A stretch of DNA of 41,611 nt from Tissierella creatinini (GTDB lineage: Bacteria; Bacillota; Clostridia; Tissierellales; Tissierellaceae). How positions within the stretch are numbered: position 1 is the stretch's first letter; every line of letters begins with the position of its first letter. The notes beneath the pieces were generated by a model. The model saw only the letters and a program-made list of their open reading frames with translations. It made no database searches and was not told the origin of the DNA. A program made the translations under genes and the position numbers. The stretch is taken from the NCBI GenBank assembly GCA_005046945.1, contig SUSS01000024.1:1-41611 (forward strand), given 5' to 3'. This document shows positions 26,280 to 33,162 of this stretch, one piece after another.

Positions 26280-27447
26280 CGAACTCCTCCCCTAATCTAC
26301 CCTTAAGCTCTCTTTCAATAAAGAGGTCCTTAAGCCCCCAGAACTCTTTAAATTCCTTATAAATCACAAGAGCGTCTTTATTGAGACTCTTTTCTGTCTT
26401 AATAGCCCTGATTAAAATATTCTTAGGAGTATGCTCCATATCTATAAACTCTAAAAGCTGAACATTATAGCCCAAAATTTCAAGTATATTTCCCCTAAGA
26501 CTATCAGTCACTAAAGAACTTAGCTTTTCCTTAATTATCCCATGCTTTAGCATAGGCTCAAGCACTGGGCTTTTAATTTTATTATAAAGTTCATGCTGAC
26601 AACATGGAACCGATAGTATAATTTTAGAATTCCAATTTATAGCTTTAATTAAGGCTGCATCCGTGGCAATATCACAGGCATGAAGGGTTACTACCATATC
26701 CACATTATTAAGGGTTTCATAATCCTTAATATCTCCATGTATAAATTTAAGCTTATCATAACCTAAATCTAAGGCGATTTCATTACAAAAGTTTATTACA
26801 TCCATCTTTAAATCCAGCCCAATCACGTTAATATCCATTTCTAATATCCTTACCAAATAATGGTAGAGGGCAAAGGTCAGATAAGATTTCCCACAACCAA
26901 AGTCCACAATATTTATAGGCTTGTCTTTACTTAAACTCGGAATTACATCTTGAACCATCTCAAGAAACCTGTTTATCTGTCTAAACTTGTCATATCTTTT
27001 TGCTAATACTCGTCCGTTTTCATTCATTACTCCAAGCCTTATGAGAAAATCTATAGGATCTCCATCTGCAAGAATATATTTTTTCCTACGATTATGTGAG
27101 ATATTTATCGCCTTCTTGCTTGGTTTCTTCTTTAATATAGATTCATTTCCATTCTTGTTAGAAAAAATCTGATAATCCGCATCTGTGGAAAAAAATATAC
27201 CCTGTTTTAATGTTTCTCTTAATAGTTTTAAAATTTCTTCTAAAGCTTCTTCCTGTGTAAGATTTTTATGAATTACTTTTGGCTTGTAATCATAAGTAAA
27301 TTGGAATAAAATCTCTTTTTTAATTTCTACTGGTTTGATATCGACTCTACTAAATCCCATTCCTTTATTTTTTAAGTTGCTTAGCACACCTGAAATGAGC
27401 GTGTTTTCAACTAACATTTCCTTGATTATATTTGAAAAATCATCCAT
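26272..27447 (-). CDS. SAM-dependent methyltransferase (Methyltransf_32-like)
   Basis: A predicted Rossmann methyltransferase of about 391 residues. The SAM motif I is NIVDFGCGKSYLTFALYHYL, preceded by a long N-terminal part (about 175 residues), followed by VIGLDLKMDVINFC, VVTLHACDIATDAAL and SVPCCQHELY, the HACD/PCCQH set characteristic of the Trm13-like Methyltransf_32 group. The substrate is unknown; tRNA or another RNA is a possibility by family resemblance only. I use the ATG at 27447; GGAGGG is about 12 nt upstream. A longer frame to 27510 has no ribosome binding site. It is coupled to mpg by overlap. Confidence 0.85.
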   Translation of the reverse strand: MDDFSNIIKEMLVENTLISGVLSNLKNKGMGFSRVDIKPVEIKKEILFQFTYDYKPKVIHKNLTQEEALEEILKLLRETLKQGIFFSTDADYQIFSNKNGNESILKKKPSKKAINISHNRRKKYILADGDPIDFLIRLGVMNENGRVLAKRYDKFRQINRFLEMVQDVIPSLSKDKPINIVDFGCGKSYLTFALYHYLVRILEMDINVIGLDLKMDVINFCNEIALDLGYDKLKFIHGDIKDYETLNNVDMVVTLHACDIATDAALIKAINWNSKIILSVPCCQHELYNKIKSPVLEPMLKHGIIKEKLSSLVTDSLRGNILEILGYNVQLLEFIDMEHTPKNILIRAIKTEKSLNKDALVIYKEFKEFWGLKDLFIERELKGRLGEEFGD

Positions 27448-27560
27448 ATATTTAATACTCCCTCCTTTTAAAAAACATATACCAAAATTGAGTACAAATA
27501 CATTATACATAGTTTCTACATAATTGTCCTTATTATGATTAAATTTGCTTTAGGTCATAA

Positions 27561-27595
27561 ATAAGTCCGTCTTTGATTTGCAAAGGCGGACTTAT
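27561..27595 (-). terminator. Rho-independent terminator of the barnase-barstar pair
   Basis: A 15-bp stem with one mismatch (27561-27575 with 27581-27595) around a 5-nt loop, followed by TTATTTATG on the minus strand. Its proximal arm includes the barstar stop codon. Confidence 0.75.
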
Positions 27596-27879
27596 AGTCT
27601 AATTCTTATTCTAGCTATTCTAAAATTTATATTGCTATTAACACTTCCTGCTTCCTTAAAAACATCTATTAAAGAGTCTCCATATTCTCCTAAATACTCA
27701 TCTAGATACTCTTTATTGAATAAAATTACATTCAACTTTTCACTTGCAGTGATTAATATATCCCAAAGAGCATCAAGGTTATTGCCATAATATGATGGGC
27801 AATTTAATTTTCTCTTTAAATATAGATGTATTTCTTTCTTGGAGGTCATCTTCTTTCCATTTAACAAAACTGTCTTCAT
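27592..27879 (-). CDS. Barstar-family ribonuclease inhibitor
   Basis: Barstar binds barnase tightly and blocks its active site in the cytoplasm. The 95-residue protein has the family core MTSKKEIHLYLKRKLNCPSYYGNNLDALWDILITASEKL, with the YYGNNLDALWD helix that contacts barnase, and an acidic EYLDEYLGEYGDS region. AGGAGG lies 9 nt upstream of the ATG. It starts 13 nt after the barnase stop codon and is surely the cognate immunity protein. Confidence 0.94.
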   Translation of the reverse strand: MKTVLLNGKKMTSKKEIHLYLKRKLNCPSYYGNNLDALWDILITASEKLNVILFNKEYLDEYLGEYGDSLIDVFKEAGSVNSNINFRIARIRIRL

Positions 27880-27892
27880 TTATAATTTCCTC

Positions 27893-28432
27893 CTAATATA
27901 ACTTTTCAAAGGAATCATAATGATCCTTAGTATAAAAAATCAAGCCATCATTGGAAAAAACGATTCTCTCCGGACCTCTAAATCCACCTTCATAGTTTAT
28001 ATCAGCCTCATAATATATTCTTCCATCAGCTTTTGGTAGTAGGCCTTCTCTATTGCCAAATCTGTCTCCACCAATGATTTTTTCATCTGTAATATCCCAT
28101 AAGTTGCCTTTACTGCTTTCCCAGCCAAGATCCATTGCTTCGTTCTTAGTAATATAATTGGAAGGGAGCTTATTGTAAATATGAATATAAAGACTTACAT
28201 CCTCGAGTGTAGTATATTGTCCATCTTCTAGAATTAAAGTCTTGTCAGTGGGTGTGATTTGATTTCCACTTATTTCAGATTCTAAATTTTCAGATTCTGG
28301 CAAATATGGTAAGTCTATGGCACTAGTTTCATTATTATTAGGTATTACTACATCTAAACTCTTAGTAGAACATCCCATAAGACTTAAAATCATTACAATT
28401 ATTAATGATAAACATAAAAATTTCTTTTTCAT
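27893..28432 (-). CDS. Barnase-type extracellular ribonuclease, predicted lipoprotein
   Basis: Guanyl-preferring endoribonuclease of the barnase family, 179 residues. The C-terminal ~110 residues match barnase through LPSNYITKNEAMDLGWESSKGNLWD, IGGDRFGNREGLLP and the catalytic EADINYEGGFRGPERI and TKDHYDSFEK. By alignment the residues that are K27, E73, R83, R87 and H102 in barnase are K96, E142, R152, R156 and H171 here, all intact. The N-terminus has a lipobox LMGC (C21), so it is probably anchored to the membrane, with a linker (22-60) before the catalytic domain; classical barnase is released. GAGGAGG precedes the ATG. Confidence 0.95.
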   Translation of the reverse strand: MKKKFLCLSLIIVMILSLMGCSTKSLDVVIPNNNETSAIDLPYLPESENLESEISGNQITPTDKTLILEDGQYTTLEDVSLYIHIYNKLPSNYITKNEAMDLGWESSKGNLWDITDEKIIGGDRFGNREGLLPKADGRIYYEADINYEGGFRGPERIVFSNDGLIFYTKDHYDSFEKLY

Positions 28433-28449
28433 CTATACCCTCCTCTAAC

Positions 28450-28520
28450 TCTATCACTTATTATACTACAAAGAGTAAAGGATATCTTATCCTTTAATTA
28501 ATTTCATTATTAGTGATAGA
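28450..28520 (-). promoter_or_regulatory. Barnase promoter region with nested inverted repeats
   Basis: Minus-strand TATAAT (28460-28465) lacks a -35 match. Over the expected -35 position is AAAGGATA-TCT-TATCCTTT (28477-28495), a perfect 8-bp inverted repeat with a 3-base centre. Outside it lie TCTATCACT (28450-28458) and AGTGATAGA (28512-28520), an exact 9-bp outer pair. Such symmetry is typical of operators for dimeric or oligomeric regulators. Confidence 0.6.
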
Positions 28521-28570
28521 ATTGTTTTTTGATAGGCAAAGAGATAAAAGAGAGGAGGCGATTTAAGTAT

Positions 28571-28597
28571 ACCCCTCTATACTATGTATCGAGGGGT
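28571..28597 (-). terminator. Possible terminator after the second AGCS symporter
   Basis: ACCCCTC (minus) pairs with GAGGGGT over a loop whose inner bases ATAC/GTAT also pair. The stem is strong but no good T run follows on the minus strand (ATACTTAAAT), so terminator function is uncertain. It lies 18 nt past the stop codon of the symporter. Confidence 0.45.
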
Positions 28598-28614
28598 TAT
28601 TAATCAATATTCAT

Positions 28615-30081
28615 TTACTTAATTATTGTAGTACTTAAACCCTTCTTAATAGCTGAGCTCTTCTTCCTTTTCTCTTGAATATTTTGGTACTCATAATTCC
28701 AATATACATTCCCTGCTTTAACCTTAGCATCATAATCATCAAGGGTATTCTTAACATCCTTAGATAATAAAAATAAAGCTATAATATTTGGAATTGCCAT
28801 GATACCCATTGCAGCATCTGCTAATTCCCATACAAATGTTGCATCGATTAATGTTCCTATAACTAGAGCTGTAAGTACAACAGCCTTAAATGTGTTTAAT
28901 GTCATAGGGTGGGCATTAACTACATATTTAACATTTGACTCAGCGAAGAAGTACCATCCTACTATAGTTGTTAAAGAGAAGAATGATAAACAAATTGATA
29001 GGAACATTCCTCCGAAAGTACCAAATCCTGAAGCAAAACCATTTTGAGTCATAACTGTTCCTTGTTCAATCATTACACTAGCTGGAATGCCTATATCGTA
29101 TGCTCCTGAAGCCATATTTACCATAACTGTTGATGTACAAATCAAGAATGTTGATATAAACACACCAATCATTGCTGTAAATCCTTGCTCTGCAGGATGC
29201 TTTGTATCTGCAACTGCATGTGAGTGTGGAGTTGAACCCATACCCGCTTCATTTGAGAATAATCCTCTTGCTAAACCAAATCTAATTGTTTGTTGCACTG
29301 TAATTCCTAGAACGCCACCACCGATGGCCCCTGGTGTAAATGCTCCAACAAAGATACTCTTTATTGCCGGCAAGAAATTACCTAAGTTCATAACTATTAT
29401 AGATAATGAGCCTAATATATAAGCACAGGCCATAATAGGCACTACAGTTTCTGCGAAAGACGCTATTCTTCCCATACCACCCATAAGAATAAGGGCTACA
29501 ACTATTGCAAGGCCTACTGTAACTGCTATCACTGGTACGTTAAATGCTGTAGAAACTGAACCTGCTACTGAGTTGGATTGAACCATGATTCCTACAATAC
29601 CCATAGCTAATATACATGTTATCGAGAAAAATGTTGCTAACCCTTTTGATTTTAATCCATTTTTAATATAATATGCCGGTCCACCTACAAGCTCTCCGTC
29701 TTTTGTTTCTCTATATTTTTGTGCAAGTACTGATTCACTAAATATTGTTGCCATACCGAAGAATGCGGAAATCAACATCCAAAATGCGGCTCCTGGACCA
29801 CCGGCTGCGATTGCGGTTGCAACACCTACTATGTTCCCTGTTCCTACTTGAGCTGCCACTGCTGTAGAAAGGGCTTGGAAAGGACTCATCTTTCCTTCTT
29901 CAACTTTTTCCTTCTTAACAATTCCATCGATCATTCTCTTTAATGCCGGGAACAATCTTGTGAATTGAGGGAACTTAAGTTTAAATGTCATAAAAATTCC
30001 AATGCCTATTAGTGCAAATATAAGTACATAGTCCCATAGCACCTTATTAACTAAACCAACAATTTCTCTGAAACCTTCCAT
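28615..30081 (-). CDS. AGCS-family sodium:amino-acid symporter, second copy
   Basis: A 488-residue membrane symporter, paralogous to the one at 22165-23577. It shares LSTAVAAQVGTGNIVGVATAIAAGGPGAAFWM, GGPAYYIKNGL, FSNEAGMGSTPHSHAVADTKHPAEQG and the long run of hydrophobic helices. Clear divergence is present, for example in the N-terminal region and C-terminus, so different substrate ranges are possible. GGAGG lies 7 nt before the ATG. It follows a GlnL-like regulator-kinase pair and has a TATACT -10 with a cre-like box at the expected start. Confidence 0.93.
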   Translation of the reverse strand: MEGFREIVGLVNKVLWDYVLIFALIGIGIFMTFKLKFPQFTRLFPALKRMIDGIVKKEKVEEGKMSPFQALSTAVAAQVGTGNIVGVATAIAAGGPGAAFWMLISAFFGMATIFSESVLAQKYRETKDGELVGGPAYYIKNGLKSKGLATFFSITCILAMGIVGIMVQSNSVAGSVSTAFNVPVIAVTVGLAIVVALILMGGMGRIASFAETVVPIMACAYILGSLSIIVMNLGNFLPAIKSIFVGAFTPGAIGGGVLGITVQQTIRFGLARGLFSNEAGMGSTPHSHAVADTKHPAEQGFTAMIGVFISTFLICTSTVMVNMASGAYDIGIPASVMIEQGTVMTQNGFASGFGTFGGMFLSICLSFFSLTTIVGWYFFAESNVKYVVNAHPMTLNTFKAVVLTALVIGTLIDATFVWELADAAMGIMAIPNIIALFLLSKDVKNTLDDYDAKVKAGNVYWNYEYQNIQEKRKKSSAIKKGLSTTIIK

Positions 30082-30183
30082 TGAAATGCCTCCAATTCTA
30101 TTTTTTAGATACTAGCTTCTTAAGCTACAAACTTCTTAATATATACACACTTTTATGGGTGTTGACCTCATTTCTAAGAAGCT

Positions 30184-30208
30184 TGAAAACGATATCTGAA
30201 TTAGTATA
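30184..30208 (-). promoter_or_regulatory. -10 box and cre-like box of the second symporter
   Basis: Minus-strand TATACT (30203-30208) has no good -35, which suggests activation by the adjacent GlnL-like regulator. Immediately downstream, 30184-30197 (plus TGAAAACGATATCT) matches the CcpA cre pattern. A cre over the start site usually means carbon repression in Firmicutes. No mapped start. Confidence 0.5.
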
Positions 30209-30332
30209 AATTAGGCACTTCACATTTCTACATAAAGTTTCAAAGCAGAAAAAAGTTTCTTGTAATCTTGCTGAAAATAGCTGGAATTTGTTGCAATAAC
30301 TAGAACATATGACTAACTAAATCCAAGTATTT

Positions 30333-31169
30333 CTAAAGTTTACTATAGTATACTATTCCTTCTAAGAACTTTTTAAGATTCACTTTACCTCTTTTTTTAG
30401 TCTTACCTCTGATAAAGTCCATTTCTATCTTCAATTGCTCGAAATTGTAAAGTCCATTAGAATAATCAACAAATACCTCATTCAAATAATCCTCTATCCC
30501 GATGTTAGCAAGATTAATCATCCCAGCAGTAGCTGTTCTTCTTATTCTTTGCTCCATGGTCTTAGGATTATCCGTAAAATGGCTGCAAAGCTCTATTACT
30601 GTAATATCAGACATGCTCAAATTATTATCAATAAGATATTCTGCAGCACTTATTATATCTTGGCTGCCTGTCTCACCTAAAATCCCCATCCTTTGCATGA
30701 CTCTTTTAATGCCTGTTACATTATTTACTTCAGGCTGAGTAATTGTTATCTGATTTGAACTTCCATCAAATAGACTTTGAATTTTCTCTAGTTTCTTATT
30801 CATTTCAATTCTTTCAATAACCTTGCGAAGTACTGTTTCTACTTCAATTGCATCGATAGGTTTCGATATATAGAATTCAATACCGCTCTGATAAGCCTTG
30901 GAAATCATCTCCTTAGAGGATACTTGAGAAATCATGATGTATTGTATCTCCGGGATTGTTGATTTGATTTCTCTAACCATACTTATACCATCCTTACCCG
31001 GCATTAGTAAGTCTACTAGTACTATCTGAGGTTTTAAAAGCCTTATCCTTTCTATGGCCTCTATGCCATTAGTAGCCTCTCCAATAACTTCACCCAAGTC
31101 CTTATCTTCAATAATCTTTTTTAATATTCTAACTATGCCTTCGTTATCGTCAACTAAGAATATTTTCAA
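30333..31169 (-). CDS. GlnL/YcbB-type response regulator, second copy (with kinase)
   Basis: A 278-residue response regulator with receiver domain (D53 in LVDLLMPGKDG, K103 in ISKPIDA, D7/D8) and C-terminal YcbB domain (NPKTMEQRIRRTATAGMINLANIGIEDYLNE, FEQLKIEMDFIRGKT). It is a close paralogue of the product of 23856-24686. Its start overlaps the kinase gene by 20 nt, a typical two-component operon. By analogy with B. subtilis GlnL it may activate transcription of the neighbouring symporter when glutamine is present. No TTTTGT-type GlnL direct repeat is evident in the gap. Confidence 0.92.
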   Translation of the reverse strand: MKIFLVDDNEGIVRILKKIIEDKDLGEVIGEATNGIEAIERIRLLKPQIVLVDLLMPGKDGISMVREIKSTIPEIQYIMISQVSSKEMISKAYQSGIEFYISKPIDAIEVETVLRKVIERIEMNKKLEKIQSLFDGSSNQITITQPEVNNVTGIKRVMQRMGILGETGSQDIISAAEYLIDNNLSMSDITVIELCSHFTDNPKTMEQRIRRTATAGMINLANIGIEDYLNEVFVDYSNGLYNFEQLKIEMDFIRGKTKKRGKVNLKKFLEGIVYYSKL

Positions 31170-32475
31170 CTTTTTCTTCCTCCATTATAATCTTAGGTAT
31201 TTTTATCTTAAAACTAGTTCCAACCTTTAGGGTAGACCTAACCTCAATACTGCCTTCTAACTGTTTTACTATATATTGAACTATACTCAAACCAAGTCCT
31301 CTATTTATCTCTCCAGTATCATAATTTATCTTAGTGGAAAAACCCGGTGAAAATATGTGTTTCAATCCATCATCATCAATTCCTGACCCTGTATCCGTAA
31401 CTAAAAAAATATGATTTTCATCATCTGTTTCATGAATTAAACTTATCTTTGCTATATCCTCAGAAATTGGAATAGCATCCATAGAGTTCATTATTAAATT
31501 CCTCAAGATGGACATTAAATAATAATGATTAGGGGTATAAAAGTCCTCACCATATACGAAGTTGAATTCAATGTTCTTATTCTGCCTTGGGGCTTCTCTC
31601 TTCATAGTCTCAAGCAATATATCGTTTATTTCCTTATAATTCATTCCCTCATCATTAAGCTCGTTCTCTGTAATCTCTTTTATACCACGAGCAACAAGAC
31701 CATTTTCTTTCTTTATTTCATGAACCTCTCTAGCTATATTCAAAGCCTCTTCTGCCCATGATTCCCTATTCTTATCATTGGTGATTTCTTCAAATAATTT
31801 ATATGACTGACTCATTACCTTTTCTATACTATCCATATTCTTTTCAATCCAATACATTTCTGCCTTAAATTGAGTAGTTAACCATAATAGTTTCTTATAC
31901 CTTCTTTCATGCTCCTCCTTCTTAAGTAGAAAAGCATAGTATCTAAATGATGCTATTATTATTAAAGTAATAGTGGAACGAAAAATACTGGCAAGTAATA
32001 AAGATTGAATTATATCGAAGATATATGGAGTCCCCAATAATAAGTATCTTACAAGTCCCTCTACAAAGTTGGCGAAGAAATCACAGAATAACATTGATCC
32101 ATATACATAAACCAGATCATCCATTTTACCTTTTTTTACAAGGATATTATAAAATACGGAATAAAACAAGTAAAATAGTATCTCTAACAAATATGCTACT
32201 GCTAAATTTCCTACTCTTCCATTGGTCATATATAGTATAGATATTCTAAATAGATAAACCATGATACCTGACATTATTCCAAGTGGAACGGGATTTAACT
32301 CCTCATAATAAACTAAGGAAGCAACAAAAAAAATTATCCCAGCAGAAATAATAAATTCACTATTAATTAACTCCAAGTTTATTTGGGATGCTAGAGCAAC
32401 CATAAATGATATTAATAGCATTTTTCTTATGTTTCTCAACCTCAACACCTCATCATTAGTATATATGAAATTCAT
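31150..32475 (-). CDS. GlnK-type sensor histidine kinase
   Basis: A 441-residue membrane kinase. Six or so hydrophobic segments fill residues 15-185 with short loops, so sensing is probably within or near the membrane. The phosphoacceptor is H252 in AREVHEIKKENG, the GlnK-type H box. The ATPase has NLIMNSMDAIP (N box), DTGSGIDDDG (G1) and RGLGLSIVQYI (G2). The ATG at 32475 has no ribosome binding site; an in-frame TTG at 32439, after GAGGTG, is a serious alternative. The C-terminus overlaps the regulator gene. The gene follows a GNAT gene by 18 nt. Confidence 0.9.
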   Translation of the reverse strand: MNFIYTNDEVLRLRNIRKMLLISFMVALASQINLELINSEFIISAGIIFFVASLVYYEELNPVPLGIMSGIMVYLFRISILYMTNGRVGNLAVAYLLEILFYLFYSVFYNILVKKGKMDDLVYVYGSMLFCDFFANFVEGLVRYLLLGTPYIFDIIQSLLLASIFRSTITLIIIASFRYYAFLLKKEEHERRYKKLLWLTTQFKAEMYWIEKNMDSIEKVMSQSYKLFEEITNDKNRESWAEEALNIAREVHEIKKENGLVARGIKEITENELNDEGMNYKEINDILLETMKREAPRQNKNIEFNFVYGEDFYTPNHYYLMSILRNLIMNSMDAIPISEDIAKISLIHETDDENHIFLVTDTGSGIDDDGLKHIFSPGFSTKINYDTGEINRGLGLSIVQYIVKQLEGSIEVRSTLKVGTSFKIKIPKIIMEEEKVENILS

Positions 32476-32493
32476 CTATGATTCGATAGTTAA

Positions 32494-33030
32494 CTATCCT
32501 ATTTCAAGACCCATTTGAAATGTATCTATAAATTTATTTTCTATTCTCATATCCCTTGTTATCTTACCTTCAATTGTAAAACCCATTTTTTCATATAAGT
32601 GTATTGCATTAGTATTATCAGTTCTCACTCTTAAGTCAATCTTTCTTATTATTCCCGTTTCCTTACTCCAATCGATTAAAAAACTAATGAGTTCAGTACC
32701 TAATCCCTTTCCCCAATAATCTTTCAATACACTAATTCCAAACTCACCTTTATGGGCAGTTCTTGGTCTTTTACCTCCAATAAAAGTTAAATTCCCTATA
32801 ATCTTACCATTATCTTCTGCAATAATACACAGGCAGTTTTCCTGCTTTGATAAGGTCCCTATAAATACTTCCTCTTGCTCATAACTTACTTCGAACTCCC
32901 CCTCGCCAAATGTCAAATTATCCGATTCACGGCTTATCTTTTCTATATATTTAATCATATTAATAGCATCAGTTTTATTAGCCTCTCTAATAATTACAAA
33001 TTTACCGTTGTTTAGTTTTATTAATTTCAA
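32494..33030 (-). CDS. GNAT-family N-acetyltransferase
   Basis: A 178-residue GNAT acetyltransferase. The N-terminus FVIIREANKTDAINMIKYIE and the acetyl-CoA motif KDYWGKGLGTELISFLIDWSK, followed by LRVRTDNTNAIHLYEKMGFTIEGKI, are classical. It resembles the RimJ/RimL or YkkB-like ribosomal and small-molecule group; the substrate is unknown. GGAGG is about 11 nt from the ATG. Its position before the GlnK-like kinase is likely incidental, though it could share the transcript. Confidence 0.88.
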   Translation of the reverse strand: MKLIKLNNGKFVIIREANKTDAINMIKYIEKISRESDNLTFGEGEFEVSYEQEEVFIGTLSKQENCLCIIAEDNGKIIGNLTFIGGKRPRTAHKGEFGISVLKDYWGKGLGTELISFLIDWSKETGIIRKIDLRVRTDNTNAIHLYEKMGFTIEGKITRDMRIENKFIDTFQMGLEIG

Positions 33031-33116
33031 CCTTTACCTCCATAAAAATTTAGTACATATATAATTCTATATCATCATAAAAAATCCTTCTTTTATTTTA
33101 ATCAGAATCAAGAAAA

Positions 33117-33156
33117 AAAACGAGGTTATAGATTAATAGACTCTACACCCCGTTTT
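33117..33156 (-). terminator. Rho-independent terminator of ileS
   Basis: AAAACGGGGT pairs with ACCTCGTTTT (one G-U) over a 20-nt loop, followed by TTTT on the minus strand. It lies 6 nt past the ileS stop codon. Confidence 0.7.
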
Positions 33157-33162
33157 GATTTC

